Origin: Cryobacterium soli
GTDB lineage: Bacteria; Actinomycetota; Actinomycetes; Actinomycetales; Microbacteriaceae
DNA length: 64,000 bases
Direction: 5' to 3'
NCBI RefSeq assembly: GCF_003611035.1
Contig: NZ_CP030033.1
Span: forward strand, 3,224,001-3,288,000
Below, piece after piece: positions 17,617-25,860 of this stretch. Under the pieces are notes generated by a model that worked only from the letters and a program-made list of their open reading frames with translations, made no database searches and was not told the DNA's origin. Positions within the stretch are counted from its first letter, which is position 1. Every line of letters begins with the position of its first letter. The position numbers were made by a program, and so were the translations under genes.

Positions 17617-19092
17617 CTACGGGGCGGGAACCGTGGTTCCGTTCTGCCACACGTTGCCGCTCCAGGAGTTGCCGTTGCCCGGGTTGTAGGCAGTGGCGGC
17701 GCCGTATCCGCCGCACTTCGGCCTCAGCTCGGTACCGAAGGTGTTGCCGATGATGTCGACATTGCTGGCCACGATGTCAGCGTCTGAGCCCGCGTACAGG
17801 CAGTAGCCGCCACCGTTGAACAGGTTTCCCTGCACCAGCGCGTTCTGGGTCTGGGAGCCCTGGCTGTACAACGCCAGCGCAGCCGAGAAGTTACCCTGGG
17901 TGCCCGCATCCAGTCGGTTGCCGACGATCGTGAGGTTCTTCGCGCCGATCGCGAGGATGGGCTCGTTGTGGCTGCCGCCGTTGCCGGGGTCGCCGAATAC
18001 GGGAAGATCGTGGATCCAGGAGTTCTTGATCACGACGTTCTGGTCCGCATAGACGCCCTTACCCCAACCGTGGATGTTGCAACCGTCGCAGGTGAAGTCG
18101 TACGAGGCGATCCCTGGACGGTCGCTGTCGGGGGAGGACACACCGGGACCGATGATCTCGACCCGCTGGATCATGGTGTTCGTCGAGCCCTGGAACACCT
18201 CGATCCGTCCGGTGACCTTCGAGTTCTTGATCGTGACGTTGGCCGCACGGACCTGTACTCCGCCGGAGATGTCGCGACCGTCGATGACGGTGCCCGGCGT
18301 GGTGATGTTCAACGCGCCCGACTTCGTGAGGGAGGTGCCGGCCGGCACTCCCGTGGTCGAGGCGCTCGGCCAACCTGAGGCTGCCGGGGTGGTGGGAGCC
18401 GGCGTCGGGGTCGGGGCCGGAACCGCGGTCGGCGCGGGTGAGGGTGCCGGAGCCGGAGCCGGGCTGGTCACCGGGGGCGTGGGAGCCGCGACGGTGGCCG
18501 GGGTGAATTCGACGTCGACGAAGTAGTTCGTGGACTTGTAGGAGCTGGTGGGGAAGCCGCCACCGGAGCCGTAGCGGTACAGGCCGTTCTTGGACGCGGC
18601 CACGGTCAGAGAGCCGCTCTTCTTCGCGGAGGCGAAGTAGTTGCTGGTGTACGCGTACTTGCCCTGTGGTGCGAGGTAGGACACCACGTAGCGCGTAGCG
18701 GCCTTCACCGCCACGGGCTTGGACAGCTTGGCCGTCTGCCATCCGCTGGCAGTCTCGTTGGTGAACGTCACCTTGGCGAGGCTGGTCCCTGTGGAGGACC
18801 ACAGCTGCCCGGTGTGGGTCCCGGTGTTGCCTGCGCCCTTGTAGAACTTGATCGCGGTCACGGAGCCGGCCTGTGCCGAGGTGAACGAGACACCGAGCTC
18901 CACCGCTGACGTGTCGGTCTTCGCCGCGGCTACGGCCGGCTTTTCGGCCGCGAACAGCGTGGTGGGTGATGCTGCGGGGGCTGCCGTCGCAGCCGTCGTG
19001 CCTCCTGCCACCAGGCCGGCGGCCACGATGAGCGCCAGAAGCGATTTTTGGGGCCAGGAGCGGCCCGCCTTGATGGTGCGTTTCTTCTTCAC
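17617..19092 (-). CDS. Secreted DUF4082 protein with predicted right-handed beta-helix domain
   Basis: A protein of about 491 residues. It has a basic N-terminus (KKKRTIKAGRSW), a hydrophobic signal segment and a cleavage region near ATAAPAAS. One DUF4082 module (about residues 50-205) carries FYKGAGNTGTHTGQLW and ETASGWQT, very like the three modules in the protein at 4482. A Pro/Ala/Thr-rich linker (about 205-245) leads to a C-terminal domain with repeated short strands such as NVTIKNSKVTGRI, NVVIKNSWIHDL and NLTIVGNRLDAG, typical of right-handed parallel beta-helices found in pectate-lyase-like and surface proteins. GTG at 19092 follows AAAGG by nine bases; a TTG at 19098 is the alternative. 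Likely an extracellular polysaccharide-binding or modifying protein; enzymatic activity is unproven. Confidence 0.85.
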   Translation of the reverse strand: MKKKRTIKAGRSWPQKSLLALIVAAGLVAGGTTAATAAPAASPTTLFAAEKPAVAAAKTDTSAVELGVSFTSAQAGSVTAIKFYKGAGNTGTHTGQLWSSTGTSLAKVTFTNETASGWQTAKLSKPVAVKAATRYVVSYLAPQGKYAYTSNYFASAKKSGSLTVAASKNGLYRYGSGGGFPTSSYKSTNYFVDVEFTPATVAAPTPPVTSPAPAPAPSPAPTAVPAPTPTPAPTTPAASGWPSASTTGVPAGTSLTKSGALNITTPGTVIDGRDISGGVQVRAANVTIKNSKVTGRIEVFQGSTNTMIQRVEIIGPGVSSPDSDRPGIASYDFTCDGCNIHGWGKGVYADQNVVIKNSWIHDLPVFGDPGNGGSHNEPILAIGAKNLTIVGNRLDAGTQGNFSAALALYSQGSQTQNALVQGNLFNGGGYCLYAGSDADIVASNVDIIGNTFGTELRPKCGGYGAATAYNPGNGNSWSGNVWQNGTTVPAP

Positions 19093-19454
19093 TGCCAATT
19101 ACCTTTCCTTGCGTCCTCGATGGATGGATCGGAGACGCGCCCTCTGGGCGATTGCGCCGGGTCGGGAATTCCCAGCCGGCATTCGCACGACCTTAACCCG
19201 CGGCAAGACCGAATCCCAAACCCGTTTTCACCGATTTCGGCGCCATCGGCAACATGAGCCGGGACGGTTTGGCCACCATTCCCGGCCGGTTGGCAACGGC
19301 CCGTCGAGCAGGACAAGTGAGAAAAAATCACAGGATGCCACGAGAGGATCCACCGGTCAACCCTCTTTTCAAATGAGCTTGGAGGGAGTACTTTCCCCAG
19401 CGCGTATACGCCTGCAACCCAGCTCGGCGGGAGGGTGTTCGAGAGGGGTGAAAA
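19093..19454. promoter_or_regulatory. Divergent intergenic region
   Basis: These 362 bases lie between two divergently read genes (DUF4082/beta-helix protein and Wzz-like protein) and should hold both promoters. A perfect 10-base palindrome, GCGTATACGC, lies at 19402-19411, about 45 bases before the rightward start; it could be an operator or contain a -10 element. I looked for the conserved cores of known c-di-GMP and c-di-AMP riboswitches and saw none. Confidence 0.45.
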
Positions 19455-20132
19455 ATGACCGCAAATCAATTTCTGAGAATCGCAATTCGGCGCTGGTACA
19501 TCGTGCTCCTGTGCGCCGTCCTCACGGTCATCGGCATGCTCATCGCCTCCAGGCCGAATCCGGTGTTCTGGACTCGCGTCAATGTGGTTTTCCTGGCGCC
19601 GACCAGTCTCGACAATCCCAACGCGCTGCGCGACACGACCGAGAACCTGGTGAGCTTCGCGGCCCTGGTCGACCGGCAATACAACGGGAACGCCGCGGTG
19701 CCACGATTCTCGTCGCAGGAGGCCAGGCTCTACGGTGCGGGGGAGCGGGCTGGCTCCGCGGTCTCGTTGCTGAACTCCGGCGGGCAGTGGAACGACTCGT
19801 TCATCCGGCCGGAGCTGACCGTCGAGGTCGTCGGCGACAATGAGGCTGACGTTCTCACGACCCTGGGCCAGATCACGGAACGGATCGACCGGATCGTCGA
19901 CGAGCAGCAGGACGTCGTCGGGGTGTCCGGCGCCGACCGCATCACCACTCTGATGTCGCCGCAAACCGCTGTTGTTTCCTCTGCTCAGGGGAACCGGCTG
20001 CGTGCGCTGGGGGCGATCCTGCTGCTGGGTGCCGGCGCCTGCGTGGTTGCGACGGGTTTCGTCGACCGCCTGCTGCTGCGCCGCGCGGGAAGCCGGCTCT
20101 CCGCAGAAACGGCACGTGTCGAGGTCGACTAG
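19455..20132 (+). CDS. Wzz/chain-length-determinant-like membrane protein (kinase-less)
   Basis: A 225-residue protein with one membrane helix near the N-terminus (about 13-31), an extracytoplasmic domain of about 150 residues and a second helix (about 183-203). This is the two-helix layout of polysaccharide co-polymerases. There is no Walker motif or tyrosine-rich tail, so it lacks the BY-kinase part of CapAB/Wzc systems. A clear AGAGGGG ribosome-binding sequence precedes the ATG. It is transcribed alone, and its stop overlaps by two bases the stop of the convergent GT2 gene. It probably helps set EPS chain length together with the similar protein at 23221; this rests on topology and context. 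Confidence 0.72.
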   Translation: MTANQFLRIAIRRWYIVLLCAVLTVIGMLIASRPNPVFWTRVNVVFLAPTSLDNPNALRDTTENLVSFAALVDRQYNGNAAVPRFSSQEARLYGAGERAGSAVSLLNSGGQWNDSFIRPELTVEVVGDNEADVLTTLGQITERIDRIVDEQQDVVGVSGADRITTLMSPQTAVVSSAQGNRLRALGAILLLGAGACVVATGFVDRLLLRRAGSRLSAETARVEVD

Positions 20133-20983
20133 GCAAGGGTTCCCTCCCTGGAGCTGGAGTCCCGTTCCCAGGCTGGGCCCGGCGCGCGCGCGAACCTCAC
20201 CTGCATCCTCGCCAGCAGGATCACGAAGGCATAGACGACAACGTCACCGGCAGAGCTGGGCCGTCGCCGCAGGAGGGCGGCCAGGTCGCGGATCTGAGCG
20301 CGCTGACCGGTCGAGATCCCGGGGTCCCTGGCTACGTCATCCTGGCTGCGATAGGTACGTCGGAGTATCCGGAGCAGGTCGCCGGTCCGGCGTGGCGCGC
20401 GGACGATCACGGGATCGGTCGGAACGATGATGCGCTCAGTGGGCCCGAACAGGCTGTCGACGAAGAGGTCGTCCGACACGATATCGGGGAACTCGCCGAA
20501 ACGGGCCCGGCCCTCCGCTGACACCGCATACGTGCCCGCACCCCAGAGCACCCGACTGAGAGAGGGCAACTGGGCGCGAACCCGGTACCAACTGCGAACG
20601 ATTCGGCCCGAACCGGAACTGTCGAACTCGAGAGGCGGACGGCCGGCCGGTGCGCCGCCAGGCCCTAAAGCGTCGACGACGGCCAGGGCTGTCGGAGCCG
20701 ACATGACCACATCGGCGTCCAGGTAGATCCGGGGCCCGCTGACGGCTATGGCGTCGCCGGACCGGAGGGCACCGGTCTTCGAGGCCACGGGAAGGTCGAG
20801 GACCGTGACGCCGCGGTGGGTCCGGGCGATCGGTGCGGTCCCGTCGGTGCAGCCGTTGCAGACGACGATCACCTGCAGGGTTCCGGCGGCCAGGACAGGC
20901 TCGAGGGCCTCGAGGCAGCGCCCGATCACGGATTCCTCGTTGTAAGCGGCTATCACGATCGCGCCGGCCGGGTGGTCTGTCAT
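20129..20983 (-). CDS. Glycosyltransferase family 2 protein
   Basis: A 284-residue GT-A enzyme opening with IVIAAYNEESVIGRCLEALEPVL, the GT2 nucleotide-binding start, followed by IYLDADVVMS, whose DAD is the metal-binding DxD triad. A hydrophobic segment near the C-terminus (VVVYAFVILLARMQV) may anchor it to the membrane. The ATG at 20983 overlaps the stop of the upstream GT2 gene (ATGA); an in-frame extension further upstream would run into that gene and is rejected. It is last in the leftward EPS operon. It probably adds a sugar to the lipid-linked repeat; donor unknown. Confidence 0.85.
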   Translation of the reverse strand: MTDHPAGAIVIAAYNEESVIGRCLEALEPVLAAGTLQVIVVCNGCTDGTAPIARTHRGVTVLDLPVASKTGALRSGDAIAVSGPRIYLDADVVMSAPTALAVVDALGPGGAPAGRPPLEFDSSGSGRIVRSWYRVRAQLPSLSRVLWGAGTYAVSAEGRARFGEFPDIVSDDLFVDSLFGPTERIIVPTDPVIVRAPRRTGDLLRILRRTYRSQDDVARDPGISTGQRAQIRDLAALLRRRPSSAGDVVVYAFVILLARMQVRFARAPGPAWERDSSSREGTLA

Positions 20984-21870
20984 GGGGCGCCCCCCGGCAG
21001 CATGGCGCGGGTCGGAGCGGAGAAGAGCGCCCTGAGCGCTAGCCGGGACGACGGTCGCCGCAGCCGGAGCAGGTTGTGGGCGACGGCCACAGCGAAGAAG
21101 GCCGCGCTCGGGACCCGCCCGTGCCATTTCCGGTAGTACCGCACCTTGTTCACCGCGAGTAACGCATCGAGCTCGGCAGAGCTGCCGGAGCCTGCACCCC
21201 GGTGCCGGACGACCGAATGGGGGACGAACTCAATCCGGTAGCCACAGCCGCGGATGCGCCTGGCGTAGTCGGTCTCCTCCGAGTAGAGGAAGAAGCGCGC
21301 CGCATCCCAGTCCCCGACAGCCGCCAGAATCTCAGAGCGAACAACCAGGGCCGCCCCGGTCGCCCAATCCACCGGGCCGGCTGACCGGTAGCTTTCCGGG
21401 TCCCTCAGCATCTCGGCGAGGTAGGCGGGACGGGTCGGCCAATGGTCGCCGAAGACAGCTTCGCCCAGCGACCGAAGTGTTGACGGCTCGCGGCGCAGCG
21501 AGGGTTGTGCCGCGCCGTCGGCGTCAAGGACCAGCGGCACAGCCGCACCCACCCCCGCCGGCGTGCAGGCCTGGGTGAGAGCCGCGAGCGAACCGGGGTC
21601 GAGCTCGAGATCCGGGTTGAGGAAGGCCGTGAAACGGGATGCCGGGGCGCAGTCGAGGGCGAGGTTGAGGCCACCGGAATAGCCCAGATTGGTGCCGCTC
21701 CGCACGATCTCCACCAGGGGATCGTCCGTCGTCAGCTGGTCCTCGCCGTAATTGTCGACGACAACGGCGCGCCAGTCCAGATCGCCGGCCGCGCTGTGCA
21801 CCCCGGCGAGGAGGCGGGGTAGGTCGGCGGCGCTGCGGTAGGCCACAATCAGGATCGCGAGGTCGATCAT
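20980..21870 (-). CDS. Glycosyltransferase family 2 protein (WbbL-like)
   Basis: A 296-residue GT-A protein with ILIVAYRSAADLPRLLAGVH at the start, GYSGGLNLAL, and FLNPDLELDPGSL, where the NPD segment replaces the DxD triad as in WbbL-type rhamnosyltransferases. FFLYSEETDYARRIRGCGYRIEFVP supplies the conserved ED/DW-like region for the catalytic base. The ATG at 21870 overlaps the stop of the polymerase gene upstream, and its stop overlaps the next GT2 start. WbbL-like rhamnosyl transfer is the nearest functional match, inferred from these motifs only. Confidence 0.86.
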   Translation of the reverse strand: MIDLAILIVAYRSAADLPRLLAGVHSAAGDLDWRAVVVDNYGEDQLTTDDPLVEIVRSGTNLGYSGGLNLALDCAPASRFTAFLNPDLELDPGSLAALTQACTPAGVGAAVPLVLDADGAAQPSLRREPSTLRSLGEAVFGDHWPTRPAYLAEMLRDPESYRSAGPVDWATGAALVVRSEILAAVGDWDAARFFLYSEETDYARRIRGCGYRIEFVPHSVVRHRGAGSGSSAELDALLAVNKVRYYRKWHGRVPSAAFFAVAVAHNLLRLRRPSSRLALRALFSAPTRAMLPGGAP

Positions 21871-23219
21871 CCGGTCAGCACCTCCGGCCTGCCCTGGACG
21901 AGGTCACGGACGGGATCCGCCGCCGGGGAGCGGGTGAGCCGCCAATAGGCTCCGCACAACCCGAAGACCAGGACCAGCGTTCCGGCCGATTGCGGGAAAG
22001 ACAGTGCATCGAACAGGCTCAGTGCGACGAGTCCGGCAGTGACGGAGCCGGCCAGGGCGAATCCGAGATCGCCGGAAGCGGTGTGGGCGGACCGGTTCGC
22101 ACCGGTCACGGCGCACACGATCGAGGCCGCACCCACGACGAGGAAGAGGATGAGCCCGACCAGGCCGACCTCGAGCAGGAGGAGGACGTACTGGTTGTCC
22201 AGGATCCGGTACCGGGGCAGAAAGGTGCCCAGCCCACGGCCGACCATCGGGTTGAGTCCGACGAGGTGCCAGAGCAGCGCGAAGCTGTCCGACCGGGAGG
22301 TGACACTGGGGTCGTCGAAAACGGCCAGGAACATGTAGCGCATATTCGTCACGACACGGGGTGAGATGACGTAGACCACGCCCACGATGGCGACAGCGGC
22401 GAGGGCGAGCCGCCAGCGCACCCGTGCAGACCAGGTCGGGATGAGAACTATCAGCCCGGCGAACATCCCGACCAGGGCAGACCTCGATCCGGACAGCGCC
22501 AGGCCGAGGATGATGAGAAGGACGGGCAACCAGCGCCATACGGCCTGACGCTGACGCTCTCGCAGGGCGAGCGTCAGGGCGAGCGGCAGGACCATCGCGA
22601 GCACCATGGCGAACTCCAATGGATGCACGGCGGTGCCGGCCGAGCGGACCAGACCGCCGCGCACTTCGACGGCGGCATAGCCTGTCACAGGCTGCAGCCC
22701 GGGAGTCGGAATGAGGTCGAGCCAGGACGCCTTGGTGAAGAACTGCACGATTCCGAGCGTGGCGAGCACGGCGCCCGCCGTGACCATGCGCCGGGCCAGA
22801 GTGAGGAGCCGCGCAAGGTCGGAGATGCCGTCGTTGGCGATGAACACGATCCCGGCCCAGGCGATCACCCTGATCAGACCGGTATCGGCGACACTGACCT
22901 CGTCGCTCGGGATCGCCCTCGTCATGGCAGAGAGGTAACTGATCAGGACGGCCACGACGAACAGGGAGAAGGCGACCCGCACAGGGGTCGACCGCGAGAG
23001 CGGTCGCGCGCCGAGCTGGACCTGCACGAGGAGCCACAGGATGGCCAGGCCGGCGGCCCACAGGACAGCCAGCGATCCTGCCGTGCCCAGGTTGGCAATC
23101 GAGCGGTTCGACGGAACGGCATACAGCAGCACCACATAGACGGTCAGCATGGTCACCGCGTCGGGGAATCGCTCCGGTCGTGACCGGAGCCGCCCGAGGA
23201 GTGAGTCCTGGGTAGGCAT
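21867..23219 (-). CDS. O-antigen polymerase/ligase-like membrane protein (Wzy-like)
   Basis: A 450-residue integral membrane protein with about 10-12 helices. The periplasm-facing loop with TSRSDSFALLWHLVGLNPMVGRGLGTFLPRYRILDNQYV is the conserved block of the Wzy_C/O-antigen ligase family. In a Gram-positive cell it should act as the polymerase that joins flipped repeat units on the outer face of the membrane. Its place in the leftward operon, between the second Wzz-like protein and the GT2 pair, supports this. One base separates its start from the stop of the Wzz-like gene upstream. Confidence 0.88.
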   Translation of the reverse strand: MPTQDSLLGRLRSRPERFPDAVTMLTVYVVLLYAVPSNRSIANLGTAGSLAVLWAAGLAILWLLVQVQLGARPLSRSTPVRVAFSLFVVAVLISYLSAMTRAIPSDEVSVADTGLIRVIAWAGIVFIANDGISDLARLLTLARRMVTAGAVLATLGIVQFFTKASWLDLIPTPGLQPVTGYAAVEVRGGLVRSAGTAVHPLEFAMVLAMVLPLALTLALRERQRQAVWRWLPVLLIILGLALSGSRSALVGMFAGLIVLIPTWSARVRWRLALAAVAIVGVVYVISPRVVTNMRYMFLAVFDDPSVTSRSDSFALLWHLVGLNPMVGRGLGTFLPRYRILDNQYVLLLLEVGLVGLILFLVVGAASIVCAVTGANRSAHTASGDLGFALAGSVTAGLVALSLFDALSFPQSAGTLVLVFGLCGAYWRLTRSPAADPVRDLVQGRPEVLTG

Positions 23220-23220
23220 G

Positions 23221-23964
23221 TCAGTTCACGAGGGCGGACGGCACGGTGTCCTCGGCTGTGGCGTCGGTGTCGGCGGGGGCCGCTGCAGGCCCGTTCTGCC
23301 GTGCCGGTCCGTCCTTGGCGGTGTGAGTGGGGTCGCGCCGTTGTCGGCGTGGCCGGCGTCCGTCGGGATACCGTGCCGCTAGGCGCCCGTCCCTGCGGAC
23401 GGCCAGAAGCAGGGTGAGGACCACGCCGACCGCGGCGGCCGCGCCCGCCGCCTGGATGCGGTTCTTGGCATCGATGGTGGGTTTCTCGTCCACGGCGACA
23501 GGAGTGATGGTGATCAGGGCGTTTTCGGGCACGGCCAGGCTGGTCTGCAGGGTGAGCAGGGTGTCGGGGGTGAGGCGCGCCGCATCGTTCATCACGGCGA
23601 GGGCGTCTGCCGACGTCGCCCCGGTGCCTTCGATGACGAGTATGGGGCCGCTTGTCGAGGTGTCGGCGAACACCACGAATTCACTGCCCGGGTGGGCGTC
23701 TTCGACAGGCTTGGTGAACTCGTCGGCATTGAGCTTGCGGATGAGGACATCCAGCGCCTGGCCCAGGCCGCCGAGATACAGATACGGGTTCCCTCCCTCG
23801 CCCACCACCAAGGACGGCGGGAGGAGCACGAGGCTCGAACGGGCGACATAGGACACAGGGACCTGTGTGGCCAACCCGGCGCAGAGCCCGGCAGTGACCA
23901 GAAGGCCCCCCAGGACGACCAGCCAGCGCCGGGCCAGAATTGCGGTCAGGTCACGCAGGTTCAT
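23221..23964 (-). CDS. Second Wzz-like membrane protein (kinase-less)
   Basis: A 247-residue protein starting MNLRDLTAILARRWLVVLGGLLVTAGLC, a Wzz-type N-terminal helix after a short cytoplasmic segment. An extracytoplasmic domain follows, then a second helix (about 178-195) and a basic/Pro/Ala-rich cytoplasmic tail of about 50 residues. No ATP-binding motif or tyrosine cluster is present. The ATG at 23964 has AGGAAG upstream and overlaps the end of the asparagine synthase gene by 14 bases; the frame further upstream belongs to that gene. Likely a polysaccharide co-polymerase working with the Wzy-like protein encoded next. Confidence 0.75.
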   Translation of the reverse strand: MNLRDLTAILARRWLVVLGGLLVTAGLCAGLATQVPVSYVARSSLVLLPPSLVVGEGGNPYLYLGGLGQALDVLIRKLNADEFTKPVEDAHPGSEFVVFADTSTSGPILVIEGTGATSADALAVMNDAARLTPDTLLTLQTSLAVPENALITITPVAVDEKPTIDAKNRIQAAGAAAAVGVVLTLLLAVRRDGRLAARYPDGRRPRRQRRDPTHTAKDGPARQNGPAAAPADTDATAEDTVPSALVN

Positions 23965-25855
23965 GATTGTCGACTTCCTCAGTGTTGTTCTGGTGCCGCG
24001 CAGGTCGCGCGGCCTCGGTTGCCGCACCGAAAAACGTCTCGTGCCACACCTCAAGGCTCATGAGCGCCCAGATTCGGCTCTCCTCGTTGAAACGACCGGT
24101 CTCGTGCCGCTGCAACAGAGATGTCACCGCTCTGCGGTCGAGGGTCTCTGCCACGAAGGACCCGGACCCGGTGAGTCTGTCCCACATCGAATCGCGCAGA
24201 TCGGACCTGAACCACTCACGCAACGGAACCCGGAAGCCGGACTTCTTCCGGTCGACGATCTCGGCGGGCAGGTATCGGCGGGCAACTTCCTTGAGCACCC
24301 ATTTGGTGGTGCCGTGGCGCACCTTCATGGACGAGGGCAACCTGAAAGCCAGGTCCACCAGGCGGTGGTCGAGCAAGGGCGGACGGAGCTCGAGGGACGC
24401 GGCCATCGACATCCGGTCACCGCGCTCCAGAAGGTTGTCCGGCAGCCAGCCGTCCAGGTCGCCGAGCAGCATCTGGCGGATGACATCGTCATCGGACACG
24501 CGTGGGAGCCAGGCGCGCGACGGAAGCTCCCCGAGCAACTCGCGGCGCTCGGTGGCGGTGAACGGGGCAAACCAGGTGCGATGCCGTTCCTCCGCAGTCC
24601 CGGCCCCGACAACTCGCAGCGCGATCCTGGCCCTCGACATCCGGTCAGGCAGGCGGTGATCGAGGAACCCCGTCACTCCGGCCCGGACGGGCGCCGGCAG
24701 CCTTCCGGCCGCAGCCACGGCGCGCGCCGCGACGTACTTGGGGTACCCGGCGAACAACTCGTCGCCGCCTTCGCCGGAGAGTACGACGCGAACCGATTCC
24801 CGCGCGGCCTGGGCGAGACGGTAGACGGCGATGTCGGCCGGCTCCGAGACGGGGGCATCTCGGTGATAGGTGAGTTCCGCCCACAGCGACTCGAAATCCT
24901 CTGCGTGCACCATCACCTCCCGGTGCTGCGTGCCGACGTGGTCGCTGACTCTCCGTGCCCAGTGGAGTTCATCGGTGCGCGGGTCGCCGAAGCCTGCCGC
25001 GAAGGTGCGCACCTGCTGATCCGGCGCAAGCTCCGCGACCTTGGCGACGATCAGGCTGCTATCGACCCCGCCGCTGAGATAGGCCCCGACGGGGACATCT
25101 GCGACGAGGGCGGATTGGACCGCGGTTGTGATCATGGCGTCGACGGCGTCGACGGCCGATGCCGCCGTCCAGGTCCCCGGCGGATCGGCCGCGGCAGGAT
25201 GCCAGTAGCGTGTCAGGGTCACCGACCCATCAGCGGTTACCTCGGCGCGGTGGGCGGCGGGGAGTTTCGACACTCCGGCGAAGAGCGTGTCAGGAGCCGG
25301 CACAGAGCGGCCGGCCAGATAGGCGTCCAGGCTGGACAGGTCCACCTCCGGTGAGCGGCCCATCGCCGGGACGAGCGCTTTGATCTCCGACCCGAAGGCC
25401 AGGTGGCTGGGGGTCATCGTGTAGTAGAGCGGGAGAACACCCAAACGGTCTCGAACAAGATGCGTGGTGCCGGAATCCCGGTCATGCAACGCGAAGGCGA
25501 ACTGTCCGACCAGGGACGTGACGAATCCGATGCCGTGGATGCTCACCCCGGCGAGTATGACCTCGGTGTCCCCGTTGGTGCGGAAGGGGTAACGCAAGCC
25601 TTCGCGGAGGGCGCGATAGTTGAAAATCTCGCCATTGAAGCTGATCACCCAGCGTCCCGACGCGCTGGCCATCGGCTGGCGGGAACCGGACAGGTCGATG
25701 ATCGACAAGCGAGTGTGGGCCAACCCGACCGGGCCGTGATGCCAGATCCCATGGTCGTCCGGTCCCCGGTGAGCGAGGGTGCTCCCCATAGCGGTGAGTA
25801 TCGATGCATCGACGACGTGCCCGTCGAATCGTTGAATGCCTGCAATTCCGCACAT
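23951..25855 (-). CDS. asnB: Glutamine-hydrolysing asparagine synthase-like amidotransferase
   Basis: A 634-residue two-domain enzyme. Cys2 (MCGIAGI) is the N-terminal nucleophile of the class II glutaminase domain (residues 2 to about 200), with HRGPDD at 29-34. The synthetase domain has the ATP-binding loop SGGVDSS at 261-267 and the later GEGGDELFAGYPKY. The ATG at 25855 places Cys2 correctly; longer reading would add an unrelated Pro/Gly-rich stretch. Inside an EPS locus such proteins may amidate a uronic acid of the polymer precursor (compare WbpS-type proteins) rather than make asparagine; that is inference. It is five bases downstream of the GT4 gene and overlaps the Wzz-like gene. Confidence 0.9.
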   Translation of the reverse strand: MCGIAGIQRFDGHVVDASILTAMGSTLAHRGPDDHGIWHHGPVGLAHTRLSIIDLSGSRQPMASASGRWVISFNGEIFNYRALREGLRYPFRTNGDTEVILAGVSIHGIGFVTSLVGQFAFALHDRDSGTTHLVRDRLGVLPLYYTMTPSHLAFGSEIKALVPAMGRSPEVDLSSLDAYLAGRSVPAPDTLFAGVSKLPAAHRAEVTADGSVTLTRYWHPAAADPPGTWTAASAVDAVDAMITTAVQSALVADVPVGAYLSGGVDSSLIVAKVAELAPDQQVRTFAAGFGDPRTDELHWARRVSDHVGTQHREVMVHAEDFESLWAELTYHRDAPVSEPADIAVYRLAQAARESVRVVLSGEGGDELFAGYPKYVAARAVAAAGRLPAPVRAGVTGFLDHRLPDRMSRARIALRVVGAGTAEERHRTWFAPFTATERRELLGELPSRAWLPRVSDDDVIRQMLLGDLDGWLPDNLLERGDRMSMAASLELRPPLLDHRLVDLAFRLPSSMKVRHGTTKWVLKEVARRYLPAEIVDRKKSGFRVPLREWFRSDLRDSMWDRLTGSGSFVAETLDRRAVTSLLQRHETGRFNEESRIWALMSLEVWHETFFGAATEAARPARHQNNTEEVDNHEPA

Positions 25856-25860
25856 GGGTG

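Noticed and set aside
19093..19454. Possible riboswitch before the DUF4082/beta-helix gene
   Set aside because: EPS-linked secreted genes are often c-di-GMP controlled, but neither strand shows the conserved core of the known c-di-GMP or c-di-AMP riboswitches.
23867..25354. Long plus-strand frame of 495 codons
   Set aside because: It lies opposite the asparagine synthase gene, whose motifs are complete. The translation has no family features; long antisense frames are common in high-GC DNA.
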